From NCBI RefSeq assembly GCF_029222965.1, contig NZ_JARHUD010000001.1, forward strand, positions 62,001 to 126,000: a stretch of 64,000 nt of DNA, in the 5' to 3' direction. This document shows, in pieces, positions 34,856 to 43,538 of this stretch. Source of the stretch: Aquibaculum arenosum. Lineage in GTDB: Bacteria > Pseudomonadota > Alphaproteobacteria > Kiloniellales > DSM-21159. The translations under genes and the position numbers were made by a program. How positions within the stretch are numbered: position 1 is the stretch's first letter; every line of letters starts with the position of its first letter. The notes under the pieces are model-generated. The model worked only from the letters and a program-made list of their open reading frames with translations, did not search any database and was not told where the DNA came from.

Positions 34856-36730
34856 ATGGAATTCCTGCTGCAGCAACTGCTGACCGGGCTTGCAAGCGCC
34901 TCCGGCCTCTTTCTCGTGGCCAGCGGCTTGACGATCATTTTCGGGGTGACCCGTATCGTCAATTTCGCCCACGGCAGCCTCTACATGCTGGGTGCCTATC
35001 TTGGTGTCAGCCTGATCGGGTTGTTCGGCGGGGGGACGCTGGGCTTCTGGGGCGGGCTGCTGCTGGCGGCACTGGTGGTGGGGGCGGTGGGCGCCCTTTT
35101 CGAGATGGCGGTGTTGCGGCGCATCTATCAGGCGCCCGAGCTCTTCCAGCTGCTGGCAACCTTTGGGCTGGTTCTGGTGGTTCAGGATGCAACGCTGTGG
35201 ATCTGGGGCGCGCAGGATCTGCTTGGGCCGCGTGCCCCGGGACTGGGCGGAGCGACGCAAGTCTTTGGCCTTCGGGTTCCCACCTACGACATCTTTCTCA
35301 TTCTCTTCGCGCCAGTGGTCCTCGGCGCCCTCTGGCTGCTGTTCAATCGCACCCGCTGGGGCATCCTGATCCGCGCGGCGACCCAGGATCGCGAGATGGT
35401 CTCGGCCCTGGGCGTGAACCGAAAGTGGCTCTTTACCGGGGTCTTCTTCCTTGGCGCGGCACTGGCCGGGCTCGGTGGGGCAGTGCAGCTTCCCAAGGGT
35501 AGCGCGCACCTGCACATGGACCTGCAGATCATCGCCTCGGTCTTTGTGGTCGTGGTGGTGGGCGGCATGGGTTCGATCCTGGGCGCCTATCTGGCGGCCC
35601 TGCTGATCTCGCTCATCCGGGTCCTGCTCATCACCAATGCCCAGGTTACTCTGGGTGGGGTGGCGGCCTGGCAGATGGAACTGGTCTCCATGTTCCTGGT
35701 GATGGCGCTGGTGCTGATCCTGCGCCCCTGGGGGCTGCTCGGCCGCCGGGAGGTGCTGGGCTATCAGCACAGCGGCACACCTGAGCCGATGCTGCGTCCC
35801 GCCGACCGCAGCTTGCAGCTGGCGGGCCTGGCGGTTCTCGTGCTGCTGCTTGTGCTTCCCTGGATCGCCGGCCCCTATCTGGTGTCGGTGGCGACCGAGG
35901 TGCTGATCTTCGTGCTCTTTGCCGCCTCACTGCAGTTTCTGATGGGTCTGGGCGGCGTGATCTCCTTCGGCCATGCCGCTTACTTCGGCCTGGGCGCCTA
36001 TGGCGTCGGCCTGGCCGTTCGCCATTGGGGCGCACCAATGGAGCTGGCGCTGTTGGCCGCGCCGCTGCTGGCGGCGGGCGGCGCGCTGCTCTTCGGCTGG
36101 TTCTGCGTGCGCCTCAGTGGCGTCTATCTTGCGATGCTCACGCTGGCTTTCGCGCAGATCGCCTGGTCCATCGCCTTCCAATGGATCGAGCTCACCGGCG
36201 GCGATAATGGGATCATCGGAATCTGGCCGCCGGCCTGGGTGGGCAGCGTAACAGCCTACTACTACTTCGCAGGGACGATCTGCGTGATAGGCTTGCTGCT
36301 GCTGCGGCACTTCGCCTTCGCGCCCTTCGGCTACACCCTGCGCGCCGGACGGGATTCGCCCCTGCGTGCCGATGCCATCGGCATCGACGTGCGCCGGCAC
36401 CGCTGGCTGGCATTCACGCTGGCTGGCTGCTTTGCCGGAGTCGCGGGCGGGCTTTTTGCCTACCTCAAAGGTTCGGTGTCCCCGGAGGCCATGGCGTTGC
36501 CCTTATCGGTGGACGCTTTGGTCATGGTGCTGCTCGGCGGCGTCCAGGCGCTGACAGGCCCCATTGCCGGGGCGGCGGCCTTCACCCTGCTGAAGACCGA
36601 ACTGCTCAGCTTGACCAATTACTGGCGCGCCATACTTGGTTGCATCATCATCCTGTTGGTCGTGCTCTTTCCCCAGGGTCTGGCCGGTGCCACTGCGGGT
36701 TTGCGTCGCCGCGGGGAGGGGCAGGCATGA
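34856..36730 (+). CDS. fused LivH-LivM-type ABC permease
   Basis: The 624-residue membrane protein joins both permease halves in one chain. Residues 1 to about 295 are LivH-like (SGLTIIFGVTRIVNFAHGSLYMLGAY, spanning the hallmark NFAHG, and VVVGGMGSI). From about residue 315 the rest is LivM-like (LIFVLFAASLQFLMGLGGVISFGHAAYFG region, with MVLLGG near the end). HAAT systems normally have two genes for these, so this is a real fusion. The start of the ATPase gene overlaps its stop by 4 bp. Confidence 0.92.
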   Translation: MEFLLQQLLTGLASASGLFLVASGLTIIFGVTRIVNFAHGSLYMLGAYLGVSLIGLFGGGTLGFWGGLLLAALVVGAVGALFEMAVLRRIYQAPELFQLLATFGLVLVVQDATLWIWGAQDLLGPRAPGLGGATQVFGLRVPTYDIFLILFAPVVLGALWLLFNRTRWGILIRAATQDREMVSALGVNRKWLFTGVFFLGAALAGLGGAVQLPKGSAHLHMDLQIIASVFVVVVVGGMGSILGAYLAALLISLIRVLLITNAQVTLGGVAAWQMELVSMFLVMALVLILRPWGLLGRREVLGYQHSGTPEPMLRPADRSLQLAGLAVLVLLLVLPWIAGPYLVSVATEVLIFVLFAASLQFLMGLGGVISFGHAAYFGLGAYGVGLAVRHWGAPMELALLAAPLLAAGGALLFGWFCVRLSGVYLAMLTLAFAQIAWSIAFQWIELTGGDNGIIGIWPPAWVGSVTAYYYFAGTICVIGLLLLRHFAFAPFGYTLRAGRDSPLRADAIGIDVRRHRWLAFTLAGCFAGVAGGLFAYLKGSVSPEAMALPLSVDALVMVLLGGVQALTGPIAGAAAFTLLKTELLSLTNYWRAILGCIIILLVVLFPQGLAGATAGLRRRGEGQA

Positions 36731-37503
36731 CCGCCTTGCTGCAGGTTCGCGGCCTGTCCAAAGCTTTCGGCGGTGTGCAGGCGGTGCGCGCCGTGGACTT
36801 CGACCTGAAGCCCGGCGAACTGCTGGCCATGATCGGCCCCAATGGTGCGGGCAAGTCCACCTGTTTCAATCTCATCAACGGCCAGCTGCAGCCCGACGCC
36901 GGCAGCGTGCGGCTGGCGGGCGAGGAGATGATCGGTCTGACGCCGCGGCGAATCTGGCGCCTTGGGGTCGGCCGCACCTTCCAGATCGCAGCCGCCTTTG
37001 CCTCCATGTCGGTTCGCGAAAATGTGCAGATGGTGCTGATCGCCCATCACCGGCGCCTGCGCGCCCTGCTGCCCTCGGCCGCGGCGCTCTACCGGGATGA
37101 GGCGATGGCGCTGCTGGAGCAGGTGGGCATGGCCGGCCAGGCGGAGCGTGCCTGCGGCATCCTGGCCTATGGCGACATCAAGCGGGTGGAACTGGCACTG
37201 GCATTGGCGGCCGCGCCGCGGATGCTCCTGATGGATGAACCCACGGCCGGTATGGCCCCGGCCGAGCGCAAGGCGCTGATGGCGTTGACGGCGAGCATCG
37301 TGCGCGAGCGCGGCATTGCCGTGCTCTTCACCGAGCATGACATGGATGTGGTCTTCGGCCATGCCGATCGCATCATGGTGCTGGATCGCGGCCAGAAGAT
37401 CGCCGAGGGCGAGCCTGAGGCCGTGCGTGCCGATCCCCAGGTGCAGGCCAGTTATCTTGGCAGCGGCGCCCCGGCGGGTGCGGGCTGGGAGGCGGACGCA
37501 TGA
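36727..37503 (+). CDS. LivG-type ABC transporter ATP-binding protein
   Basis: The 258-residue ATPase has Walker A GPNGAGKST, a signature ILAYGDIKRVELALALA (degenerate, as in many LivG proteins), and Walker B MLLMDEPTAGMAP. It also has the LivG-type GIAVLFTEHDMDVVFG H-loop. ATG 36727 is chosen because it overlaps the permease stop (ATGA) and matches the family N-terminus TALLQVRGLSKAFGG. The open frame reaching upstream is not coding. It partners with the LivF gene, which overlaps its stop. Confidence 0.95.
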   Translation: MTALLQVRGLSKAFGGVQAVRAVDFDLKPGELLAMIGPNGAGKSTCFNLINGQLQPDAGSVRLAGEEMIGLTPRRIWRLGVGRTFQIAAAFASMSVRENVQMVLIAHHRRLRALLPSAAALYRDEAMALLEQVGMAGQAERACGILAYGDIKRVELALALAAAPRMLLMDEPTAGMAPAERKALMALTASIVRERGIAVLFTEHDMDVVFGHADRIMVLDRGQKIAEGEPEAVRADPQVQASYLGSGAPAGAGWEADA

Positions 37504-38210
37504 GCCCGGTGCTGCAGGTCGAGAACCTCGAGGCCTTCTACGGCCGCGCCCAGGTGCTCTTCGGCCTCTCCTTTGCCGTGGCCCGCGGAGAGGTCGTTGC
37601 CCTCATCGGGCGCAATGGTGCCGGAAAGTCGACCACGTTGAAGGCGATCATGGGCATGCTCGCGGGCACCAGGGGGCGGGTCCATTTCGCCGGGCAGGAG
37701 GTGACCGGCTGGCCGTCGCATCGCATCGCCCGCCTGGGGCTGGGCTACGTACCCGAGGAGCGGCGGATCTTTCCCGAGCTCACTGTGCTGGAGAACCTCG
37801 AGGTGGGGCGCCAGCCGCCGCGTGACGGGGCCCCGCAGTGGACACCGCAACGCCTCTTCGAGCTCTTTCCCAACCTTGGAGAGATGCGAGACCGGGCCGG
37901 CGGCCGCATGTCCGGCGGTGAGCAGCAGATGCTCACCATCGCCCGCACGCTGATGGGCAATCCCCAGGCGATCCTGCTGGATGAGCCGTCGGAAGGCCTC
38001 GCCCCCGTGATCGTCGAGCAGATGGGGCGCACCATCGCTGCACTGAAGGATGAAGGGCTGAGTGTCCTGCTGAGCGAACAGAACCTCCAGTTCGCCGGCG
38101 CCTTGGCGGACCGCGCCTGCGTCATCGAAAGCGGCCAGCTCCGCTTCGAGGGCAGCATGGCGGCACTGCGCGCCGACCGGGCGGTGCGAGCGGCTTACCT
38201 CGGCCTTTAA
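37500..38210 (+). CDS. LivF-type ABC transporter ATP-binding protein
   Basis: The 236-residue ATPase has Walker A GRNGAGKST, signature MSGGEQQMLTIARTL, Walker B AILLDEPSEGLAP and the LivF-type LSEQNLQFA switch. ATGA overlap with LivG. It completes the first HAAT operon and ends 26 bp before the convergent second operon's last gene. Confidence 0.95.
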   Translation: MSPVLQVENLEAFYGRAQVLFGLSFAVARGEVVALIGRNGAGKSTTLKAIMGMLAGTRGRVHFAGQEVTGWPSHRIARLGLGYVPEERRIFPELTVLENLEVGRQPPRDGAPQWTPQRLFELFPNLGEMRDRAGGRMSGGEQQMLTIARTLMGNPQAILLDEPSEGLAPVIVEQMGRTIAALKDEGLSVLLSEQNLQFAGALADRACVIESGQLRFEGSMAALRADRAVRAAYLGL

Positions 38211-38235
38211 GGTTCAGCCTTCCGCCGCAGGCCGA

Positions 38236-38988
38236 TCAGATCGCCAGGTACTGGTTGCGCAGGTCCTCGTTGGCCAGCAGCTCGTCCGGGGAGCCGCTGT
38301 AGACGATCTGACCCATGTCGAGGATGAGCGCGCGGTTCGCCAGCTGCAGCGCGGCCACGGCGTTCTGCTCCACGATAATTGTGGTGATGCCCAGTGCCTT
38401 AATCTCGCGCACGATGCCCTCGATCTCGCGCACGATCACCGGCGCCAGGCCCTCGTAGGGTTCGTCCAGCAGCAGCAGCTTGATGTCACGGGCCAGGGCA
38501 CGTGCCACTGCCAGCATCTGCTGCTCGCCGCCGGAGAGCGTGATGCCTTCCTGCTTGCGGCGCTCCGCCAGGCGCGGGAAGTGCTGGTAAATCTGCTCCA
38601 GGGGCCAGCCCTTGGGCTCGGCGATCTGGGCGAGCTGCAGGTTCTCCTCCACGGTCAGGCCGGGGATGATGCGGCGGTCCTCCTGGACCAGCTGGATGCC
38701 TTTCTGGGCTGCCTGGAAGTCTTTCAGCTTGTGGATGGCTTCGCCGCGCAGCCAGATCTCGCCTGATTTCAGTTCAGGCTCCGCCGCCCTGGCAAGAGTG
38801 CGCAGGGTCGAGCTTTTGCCGGCGCCGTTGCGTCCGAGAAGGGCAACGACGTCGCCTTCGTTCACATCAAAGCTCACGCCCTGAACGATATAGCTCTCGC
38901 CGTAGTAGGAGTGGATGTCGCGCACGCTGAAGAAAGGGGTGGCTTGCGACTCACCGCTTAGATGCGGCCGGGTCAGAGTGGTTGTCAT
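38236..38988 (-). CDS. LivF-type ABC transporter ATP-binding protein
   Basis: The 250-residue ATPase has Walker A GRNGAGKSS, signature LSGGEQQMLAVARAL, Walker B LLLLDEPYEGLAP and the LivF-type IIVEQNAVAALQ region. It is the final gene of a second, complete HAAT operon on the minus strand. Its start overlaps the LivG stop by 4 bp. A 20-residue N-terminal extension precedes the usual domain start FFSVRDIHSYYG. Confidence 0.95.
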   Translation of the reverse strand: MTTTLTRPHLSGESQATPFFSVRDIHSYYGESYIVQGVSFDVNEGDVVALLGRNGAGKSSTLRTLARAAEPELKSGEIWLRGEAIHKLKDFQAAQKGIQLVQEDRRIIPGLTVEENLQLAQIAEPKGWPLEQIYQHFPRLAERRKQEGITLSGGEQQMLAVARALARDIKLLLLDEPYEGLAPVIVREIEGIVREIKALGITTIIVEQNAVAALQLANRALILDMGQIVYSGSPDELLANEDLRNQYLAI

Positions 38989-39746
38989 ACCTGTGTGCCT
39001 CCCAGGTAGGCTTCCTGAACCTTGGGATTGCCGCGGATTTCTTCCGGGGTGCCTTCGGCGATGATCTGGCCTTGCGCCAGTACGCTGATGCGGTCGGCCA
39101 ACGAGAAGACGACGTGCATGTCGTGCTCGATGATAACCTCGGTCATGCCACGCAGTTTAATCTTCTTCAGCAGTTCGATCGTCGTGTTGGTGTCATGGCG
39201 CGACATGCCTGCTGTGGGCTCGTCGAGTAATAGCAGGCGCGGTTTCTGAATGAGACCCATGGCCAGTTCGAGCCGGCGTTTGTCGCCTCGGGAGAGACTG
39301 CCTACCAGCTGATGCTGGTGAGAGAGCAATCCCACGTCCTCGAGCCAATGCTCCGCTTCGCTTTCAAGCTGCCGTTGATCGGCAACAGCCTGCATCATAT
39401 TGAGGCGGAAGGCACCGTCACGTTTGGCGAAAGCCGGAAGCATGACATTCTGCTTCACGCTCAGGTCCGGGAAGATTGCCGGAGTCTGGAAGACCCGCAC
39501 GACCCCCATCTGATTGATTTCGTGGGGTTGCCTGCCAGTGATCACGTCACTGTTGAAGATGACGGCACCGCGATCCGGGGGGAGGCGTCCGATGCAGACA
39601 TTGAGCAGGGTCGACTTGCCGGCTCCGTTGGGACCGATGATCGCGTGGGTGGTTCCTTGCTTGATCTGCAGGTTGATGTTGGAGAGAGCCCGAAGACCGC
39701 CGAAATTCTTGTCGACGTCTGAGACGTCCAGGACCGGTTGACTCAT
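38985..39746 (-). CDS. LivG-type ABC transporter ATP-binding protein
   Basis: The 253-residue ATPase has Walker A GPNGAGKST, signature LSRGDKRRLELAMGL, Walker B LLLLDEPTAGMSRHD and the LivG-type VIIEHDMHVVFSLADR. It is eight bases downstream of the LivM gene, in the same operon. Confidence 0.95.
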   Translation of the reverse strand: MSQPVLDVSDVDKNFGGLRALSNINLQIKQGTTHAIIGPNGAGKSTLLNVCIGRLPPDRGAVIFNSDVITGRQPHEINQMGVVRVFQTPAIFPDLSVKQNVMLPAFAKRDGAFRLNMMQAVADQRQLESEAEHWLEDVGLLSHQHQLVGSLSRGDKRRLELAMGLIQKPRLLLLDEPTAGMSRHDTNTTIELLKKIKLRGMTEVIIEHDMHVVFSLADRISVLAQGQIIAEGTPEEIRGNPKVQEAYLGGTQV

Positions 39747-39753
39747 CTTTGCA

Positions 39754-40887
39754 TTACTCCGCCGGCTTGAGCTGACTGCGTCGCGTAGGATGCTCTGAAG
39801 AACGGCGGCGCAGGTTCTTCATCACGCGCCTGCAACCCTCCATGATGCCGCCCGGCAAGAAGATCACAATCAGCATGAACATGATTCCGAGAGTGAGATG
39901 CCAGCCCTCACCGACGAAGGGCGAGACGATCATCACGATGAAGTCCTGCAAGCCGTCAGGCAGGAAGGCAAAGATCTCGTTGAGCTTGGCGTCACTGAAG
40001 GCCGAGAAGATGTTCTCGAAATACTTGATGATTACCGCGCCAATGAAGGGTCCGAGCAGCGTGCCGGCTCCACCAAGGATGGTCATCAGCACGACTTCTC
40101 CCGAAGCGGTCCATTGCATGCGTTCGGCGCCCGCAAGTGGGTCAGTCACCGCCAGCATTCCCCCCGCAAGGCCGGCGTACATGCCTGAGATGATGAAGGC
40201 TGTGCGGGCATAGGGCTTGGTATTGAAGCCGGTATAGGACATGCGCGTCTGATTGGACTTGATGGCGCGCAGCGCCATGCCGAAGGGGGAGTTATCGAGG
40301 CGCATGGAGAAGTAGAAGCAGGCGAGCAGGATTAAGGCGCAAAAGTAGAAGCCGTACATCCCGTGCATGGACAGCCCAAAGAGATTCGGAAGCGTGCCGT
40401 CTGCGCCAAAGAGGCGATCAAGAACGCGCGGATCGGTGTTTGCCAGCTGAAGCCCGCTGTCGCCGTGGGTGATTGGCATGAGCACCGAATAGGCCAGGCT
40501 GTAGGACATCTGGGCAAAGGCAAGTGTCAGGATCGAGAAATAGATGCCCGAGCGGCGCAGGCTGACCACTCCGACCAGCGCGGCAAAGACACCGCCGACC
40601 ACCATCGCGAAGAGCAGGGCCGGGATCGGGTTCAGGGACAGCAGTTTGAAGGACCAGACGGCGGCATAGGAGCCAGCGCCGAGGAAGGCGGCATGACCGA
40701 AGGAAAGGTAACCCGTCATGCCGAAGAGAATGTTGAAGCCGATCGCGAAGACGCCAAAGATCATAAACCTTTGCATGAGGTCTGGATAACCGGCGCCGAA
40801 GGGCTTCAACCAGAGCGGCATCGCAACAATCACCAGTGCGAAAATCGCGAGGTAAAGCAGGTCCTTGCGGGTCTTGTAGAATGTCAT
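39754..40887 (-). CDS. LivM-type ABC permease
   Basis: The 377-residue membrane protein has about 9-10 segments and LivM landmarks: [25 protein letters not shown] (hallmark [11 protein letters not shown]) and [16 protein letters not shown]. It forms the membrane part with LivH, whose stop lies 1 bp before its start. About 50 residues after the last segment form a basic C-terminal tail ([19 protein letters not shown]). Confidence 0.94.
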   Translation of the reverse strand: MTFYKTRKDLLYLAIFALVIVAMPLWLKPFGAGYPDLMQRFMIFGVFAIGFNILFGMTGYLSFGHAAFLGAGSYAAVWSFKLLSLNPIPALLFAMVVGGVFAALVGVVSLRRSGIYFSILTLAFAQMSYSLAYSVLMPITHGDSGLQLANTDPRVLDRLFGADGTLPNLFGLSMHGMYGFYFCALILLACFYFSMRLDNSPFGMALRAIKSNQTRMSYTGFNTKPYARTAFIISGMYAGLAGGMLAVTDPLAGAERMQWTASGEVVLMTILGGAGTLLGPFIGAVIIKYFENIFSAFSDAKLNEIFAFLPDGLQDFIVMIVSPFVGEGWHLTLGIMFMLIVIFLPGGIMEGCRRVMKNLRRRSSEHPTRRSQLKPAE

Positions 40888-40888
40888 T

Positions 40889-41914
40889 TTAGCCCTCCAT
40901 CACGCCCTTGCGTCCCATCAGCCCACGCGGAAGGGTGAGCAGGACGATGATTGCAACAACGTAGAGGATGACTTGGTCGATTGCGGGGAGGACCCTCGTC
41001 ACCGCAGCCATGGAGGCGAAGGACTCTACGATACCGAGAAGGAAGCCGGCGAGGACTGCGCCTGGGATCGAGCCCATTCCGCCCACCACGACAACCACGA
41101 AGGAAAGCACCAGGAAATCCATGCCCAGATGATAGTTGGGCGACACGATCGGTGAGTAGAGGACACCGGCCACGCCTGCGACCACGGCAGCGATGCCGAA
41201 GACCACCGTGAAGCGCTTTTGAATATTGATGCCGAGGAAGCCCACCGTCTGGCGATCCTCCATGCCGGCGCGGATCACCATCCCGTAGGTGGTGAACTGT
41301 AGGAAAGCTATAACCAGGCCGATAATTAGCAGGGCAGAGCCAAGATAGATAAGTCGCCACCAAGGGTAGAATATGTCCGTGCCAATCCCCAGTGATGCGC
41401 TGAGATTGAGGCTGCTCGAGACAGCCGGCGGCGCGTAGACAGGGATGGCATTGGCCCCGAAGCTCGCCTTGACGATCTCCTGCAGAACGATAGCGAGACC
41501 AAAGGTGACCAGAATTTGCTCGGCGTGGGTCCGCTTGTAGAAATGGCGGATCAGGCCGCGTTCCATCGCCCATCCGATCAGCAGCATCACCGGGATGGCC
41601 AAGAGAATGGCCAGGGGGACCGAGTACTGAACGAGGAAGGTGCCGAAGTCGCCGAGCCAGAGTTCGACAACAGGGGTACGCACCTCAAGCGGCGTTCCCC
41701 AGGGTGACAGTCGCTCCGGGTCCACTGTCACTGTTTCAAGCCGCACCAGCCGCGAGAAGACGACGGCGCAGAAGGCGCCGATCATGAACAACGCCCCATG
41801 AGCGAAGTTGACCACCCCCAGGGTACCGAAAACGAGAGTCAGACCGAGCGCGATGAGCGCATAGGCTCCGCCCTTGTCCAGCCCGTTGAGAAACTGAAGA
41901 ATCAGCCAATCCAT
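40889..41914 (-). CDS. LivH-type ABC permease
   Basis: The 341-residue membrane protein shows LivH landmarks ([22 protein letters not shown] with NFAHG, and [17 protein letters not shown]). It is somewhat longer than E. coli LivH (308) because of a loop of about 40 residues after the second segment that contains several charged and Pro residues. A long perfect hairpin separates it from the binding-protein gene upstream, suggesting lower expression of the membrane genes. Confidence 0.94.
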   Translation of the reverse strand: MDWLILQFLNGLDKGGAYALIALGLTLVFGTLGVVNFAHGALFMIGAFCAVVFSRLVRLETVTVDPERLSPWGTPLEVRTPVVELWLGDFGTFLVQYSVPLAILLAIPVMLLIGWAMERGLIRHFYKRTHAEQILVTFGLAIVLQEIVKASFGANAIPVYAPPAVSSSLNLSASLGIGTDIFYPWWRLIYLGSALLIIGLVIAFLQFTTYGMVIRAGMEDRQTVGFLGINIQKRFTVVFGIAAVVAGVAGVLYSPIVSPNYHLGMDFLVLSFVVVVVGGMGSIPGAVLAGFLLGIVESFASMAAVTRVLPAIDQVILYVVAIIVLLTLPRGLMGRKGVMEG

Positions 41915-41955
41915 GATCTGTGCCTTGTTCAGGAAACGCCCGATATCGAACGGGT

Positions 41956-41988
41956 GTAACCGCGATGGAAAGTCTCCATCGCGGTTAC
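41956..41988 (-). promoter_or_regulatory. intercistronic 14-bp hairpin in the HAAT operon
   Basis: GTAACCGCGATGGA pairs perfectly with TCCATCGCGGTTAC (14 bp, 5-nt loop) between the binding-protein stop and the LivH start. Neither strand has a strong T-run directly after, so it is better read as an mRNA-stabilising or partially attenuating stem that raises binding-protein levels over permease levels. It may also act as a partial terminator. Confidence 0.7.
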
Positions 41989-41998
41989 TTTCAGGTTA

Positions 41999-43342
41999 CT
42001 AGCACTGGCTGCGGATGGGGCCCAATTCGCCGCCCCATTTGTCGTCCTCGTAGAGGATTTGTTCGGAGTCGACGACCTGGAACACGTCCTGAATGTCGAA
42101 CCGGTCCTCAGGATCCTCATTACCCTTAACCACGAGCACCTGCTTGAAGCACTGGTGGTCACCTCCGCGATAGAGAGTTGGGCCGTCACCGAGACCGTCG
42201 AACTCGAAGTCTTCCAGAGCCTCGACGACGCCTTCGGGATTGAACGTGCCAGCCCTTTCGCAGGCGTTCGCGTAGAGTAGAGCCTGCACGTAGCCGGTGT
42301 GGGCCGACTGGGAGGGGGGGTGCCCGTAGGCCTGGCCGAAAGAGCGCACAAAGGCCTGGGTGCCCTCGTCTTCCAGCTTCCACATCCAGTTCGCGGTGCC
42401 GAGAATGTCTTTCACCGCGTCGCCGGCGGCCTGGGCGTTTAGGTCGGAGAACATCGGAACGACGATCTCGAAATTCTTGCCGTTAGCCTGGCGCTCACGC
42501 AGGCCGAACTGAACCGCCTGAGTCAGGGCATTGGCCATGTCGTTGCCATAGTGGTTGAGCACCAGGACATCGGCTCCTGAGTTGGCCACCGGAGTGAGCC
42601 ACTGAGAGTAGTCTGACGTGCCGAGTGGTGTGAGCACCCGTTCAGCGGTTTCCCATCCGAGACTTTCGGTGGCCTCGACGATCGACTCTTCCTGGGACCA
42701 GCCCCAGTTGTAGTCGGCGGTGATGTGATAGGCCCGCCGATCAGCGCCATAGGCATCGACGATCACCGGAGCCAGTGCCTGGCCCGACATGTAGGCGTTG
42801 AAGAAGTGCCGGAAGCCGTTGCGTCGCTTGTCCTTGCCCGTCGTGTCGTTCGAGTGGGTCAGGCCGGCCATGTAGATGATGCCCTTGTCCGAACAGAGGG
42901 ACTGCACGGCAATTGCCTCTGCGGAGGAGACCGAGCCTGTCACCATGATGGCACCGTCACGCTCGATCATGCGGTTCGAGGTGGCGCGGCCAGCATCTGC
43001 CAGGGCCTGGCTGTCGCCCGAGACGAACTCTACCTTTTTCCCGAGGACGCCGTTCCCCTTCAGGACCGAGCCCTTGAAGGTGTTCAGCATGCCGCCATCA
43101 CCTTCGCCGTTGAGATGCTGAACGGCGAGCTCATAGCCTCGGAGCTGATCGGCGCCTTCATCCCCATAAGGACCACTCAAGGGAACGCTGAAGCCGAAGG
43201 TCACCGAGCCACCGGTGGGCATGTTGCAGAATTCCTGCGCCCGGGACGCGCTGGTGAAGATGGTCGGCATGGCAAGCCCGGCGCCCGCAATCGCCGTTGT
43301 CTTCAGAAAGCGACGTCGGTCCACATTGCGAAAGTTCATCAT
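41999..43342 (-). CDS. branched-chain-type ABC transporter substrate-binding protein with Tat signal
   Basis: The 447-residue protein starts with a twin-arginine signal (DRRRFLKTTAIAGAGLAMP), followed by a type I periplasmic fold (FGFSVPLSGPYGDEG, YHITADYNWGWSQE). A Cys-containing N-terminal FCNMPTG and the C-terminal Cys are present. The start could be 43342 or 43339; GGGAGG spacing suits the second ATG better. It is the first gene of the minus-strand HAAT operon and divergent from the XRE-type regulator. The ligand is not identifiable; amides, amino acids and short carboxylates all occur in this family. Confidence 0.92.
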   Translation of the reverse strand: MMNFRNVDRRRFLKTTAIAGAGLAMPTIFTSASRAQEFCNMPTGGSVTFGFSVPLSGPYGDEGADQLRGYELAVQHLNGEGDGGMLNTFKGSVLKGNGVLGKKVEFVSGDSQALADAGRATSNRMIERDGAIMVTGSVSSAEAIAVQSLCSDKGIIYMAGLTHSNDTTGKDKRRNGFRHFFNAYMSGQALAPVIVDAYGADRRAYHITADYNWGWSQEESIVEATESLGWETAERVLTPLGTSDYSQWLTPVANSGADVLVLNHYGNDMANALTQAVQFGLRERQANGKNFEIVVPMFSDLNAQAAGDAVKDILGTANWMWKLEDEGTQAFVRSFGQAYGHPPSQSAHTGYVQALLYANACERAGTFNPEGVVEALEDFEFDGLGDGPTLYRGGDHQCFKQVLVVKGNEDPEDRFDIQDVFQVVDSEQILYEDDKWGGELGPIRSQC

Positions 43343-43449
43343 TTCCTCCCCAGTTTGGGATGGGCCGCATTAGCTTGAGCCCGGTTGGTGATGGCAGTGA
43401 TTTGCCAAGGAGCATTTTCCCAGAATCTGTCAACTACGCAACAAGTGTT

Positions 43450-43459
43450 TGTTTAAACA
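43450..43459. promoter_or_regulatory. palindrome in the divergent binding-protein/regulator region
   Basis: TGTTTAAACA is a perfect 10-bp palindrome in an AT-rich, roughly 200-bp intergenic region between the HAAT binding-protein gene and the XRE-type regulator. It could be an operator for the regulator; position is the only support. Confidence 0.3.
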
Positions 43460-43538
43460 GGATTTTTTTGTTAAGAATTATGTTGGTGCACTGCGGTATA
43501 AGTGAATAATTAACAAGCGTGGAATCGGAGAGGTCGCT

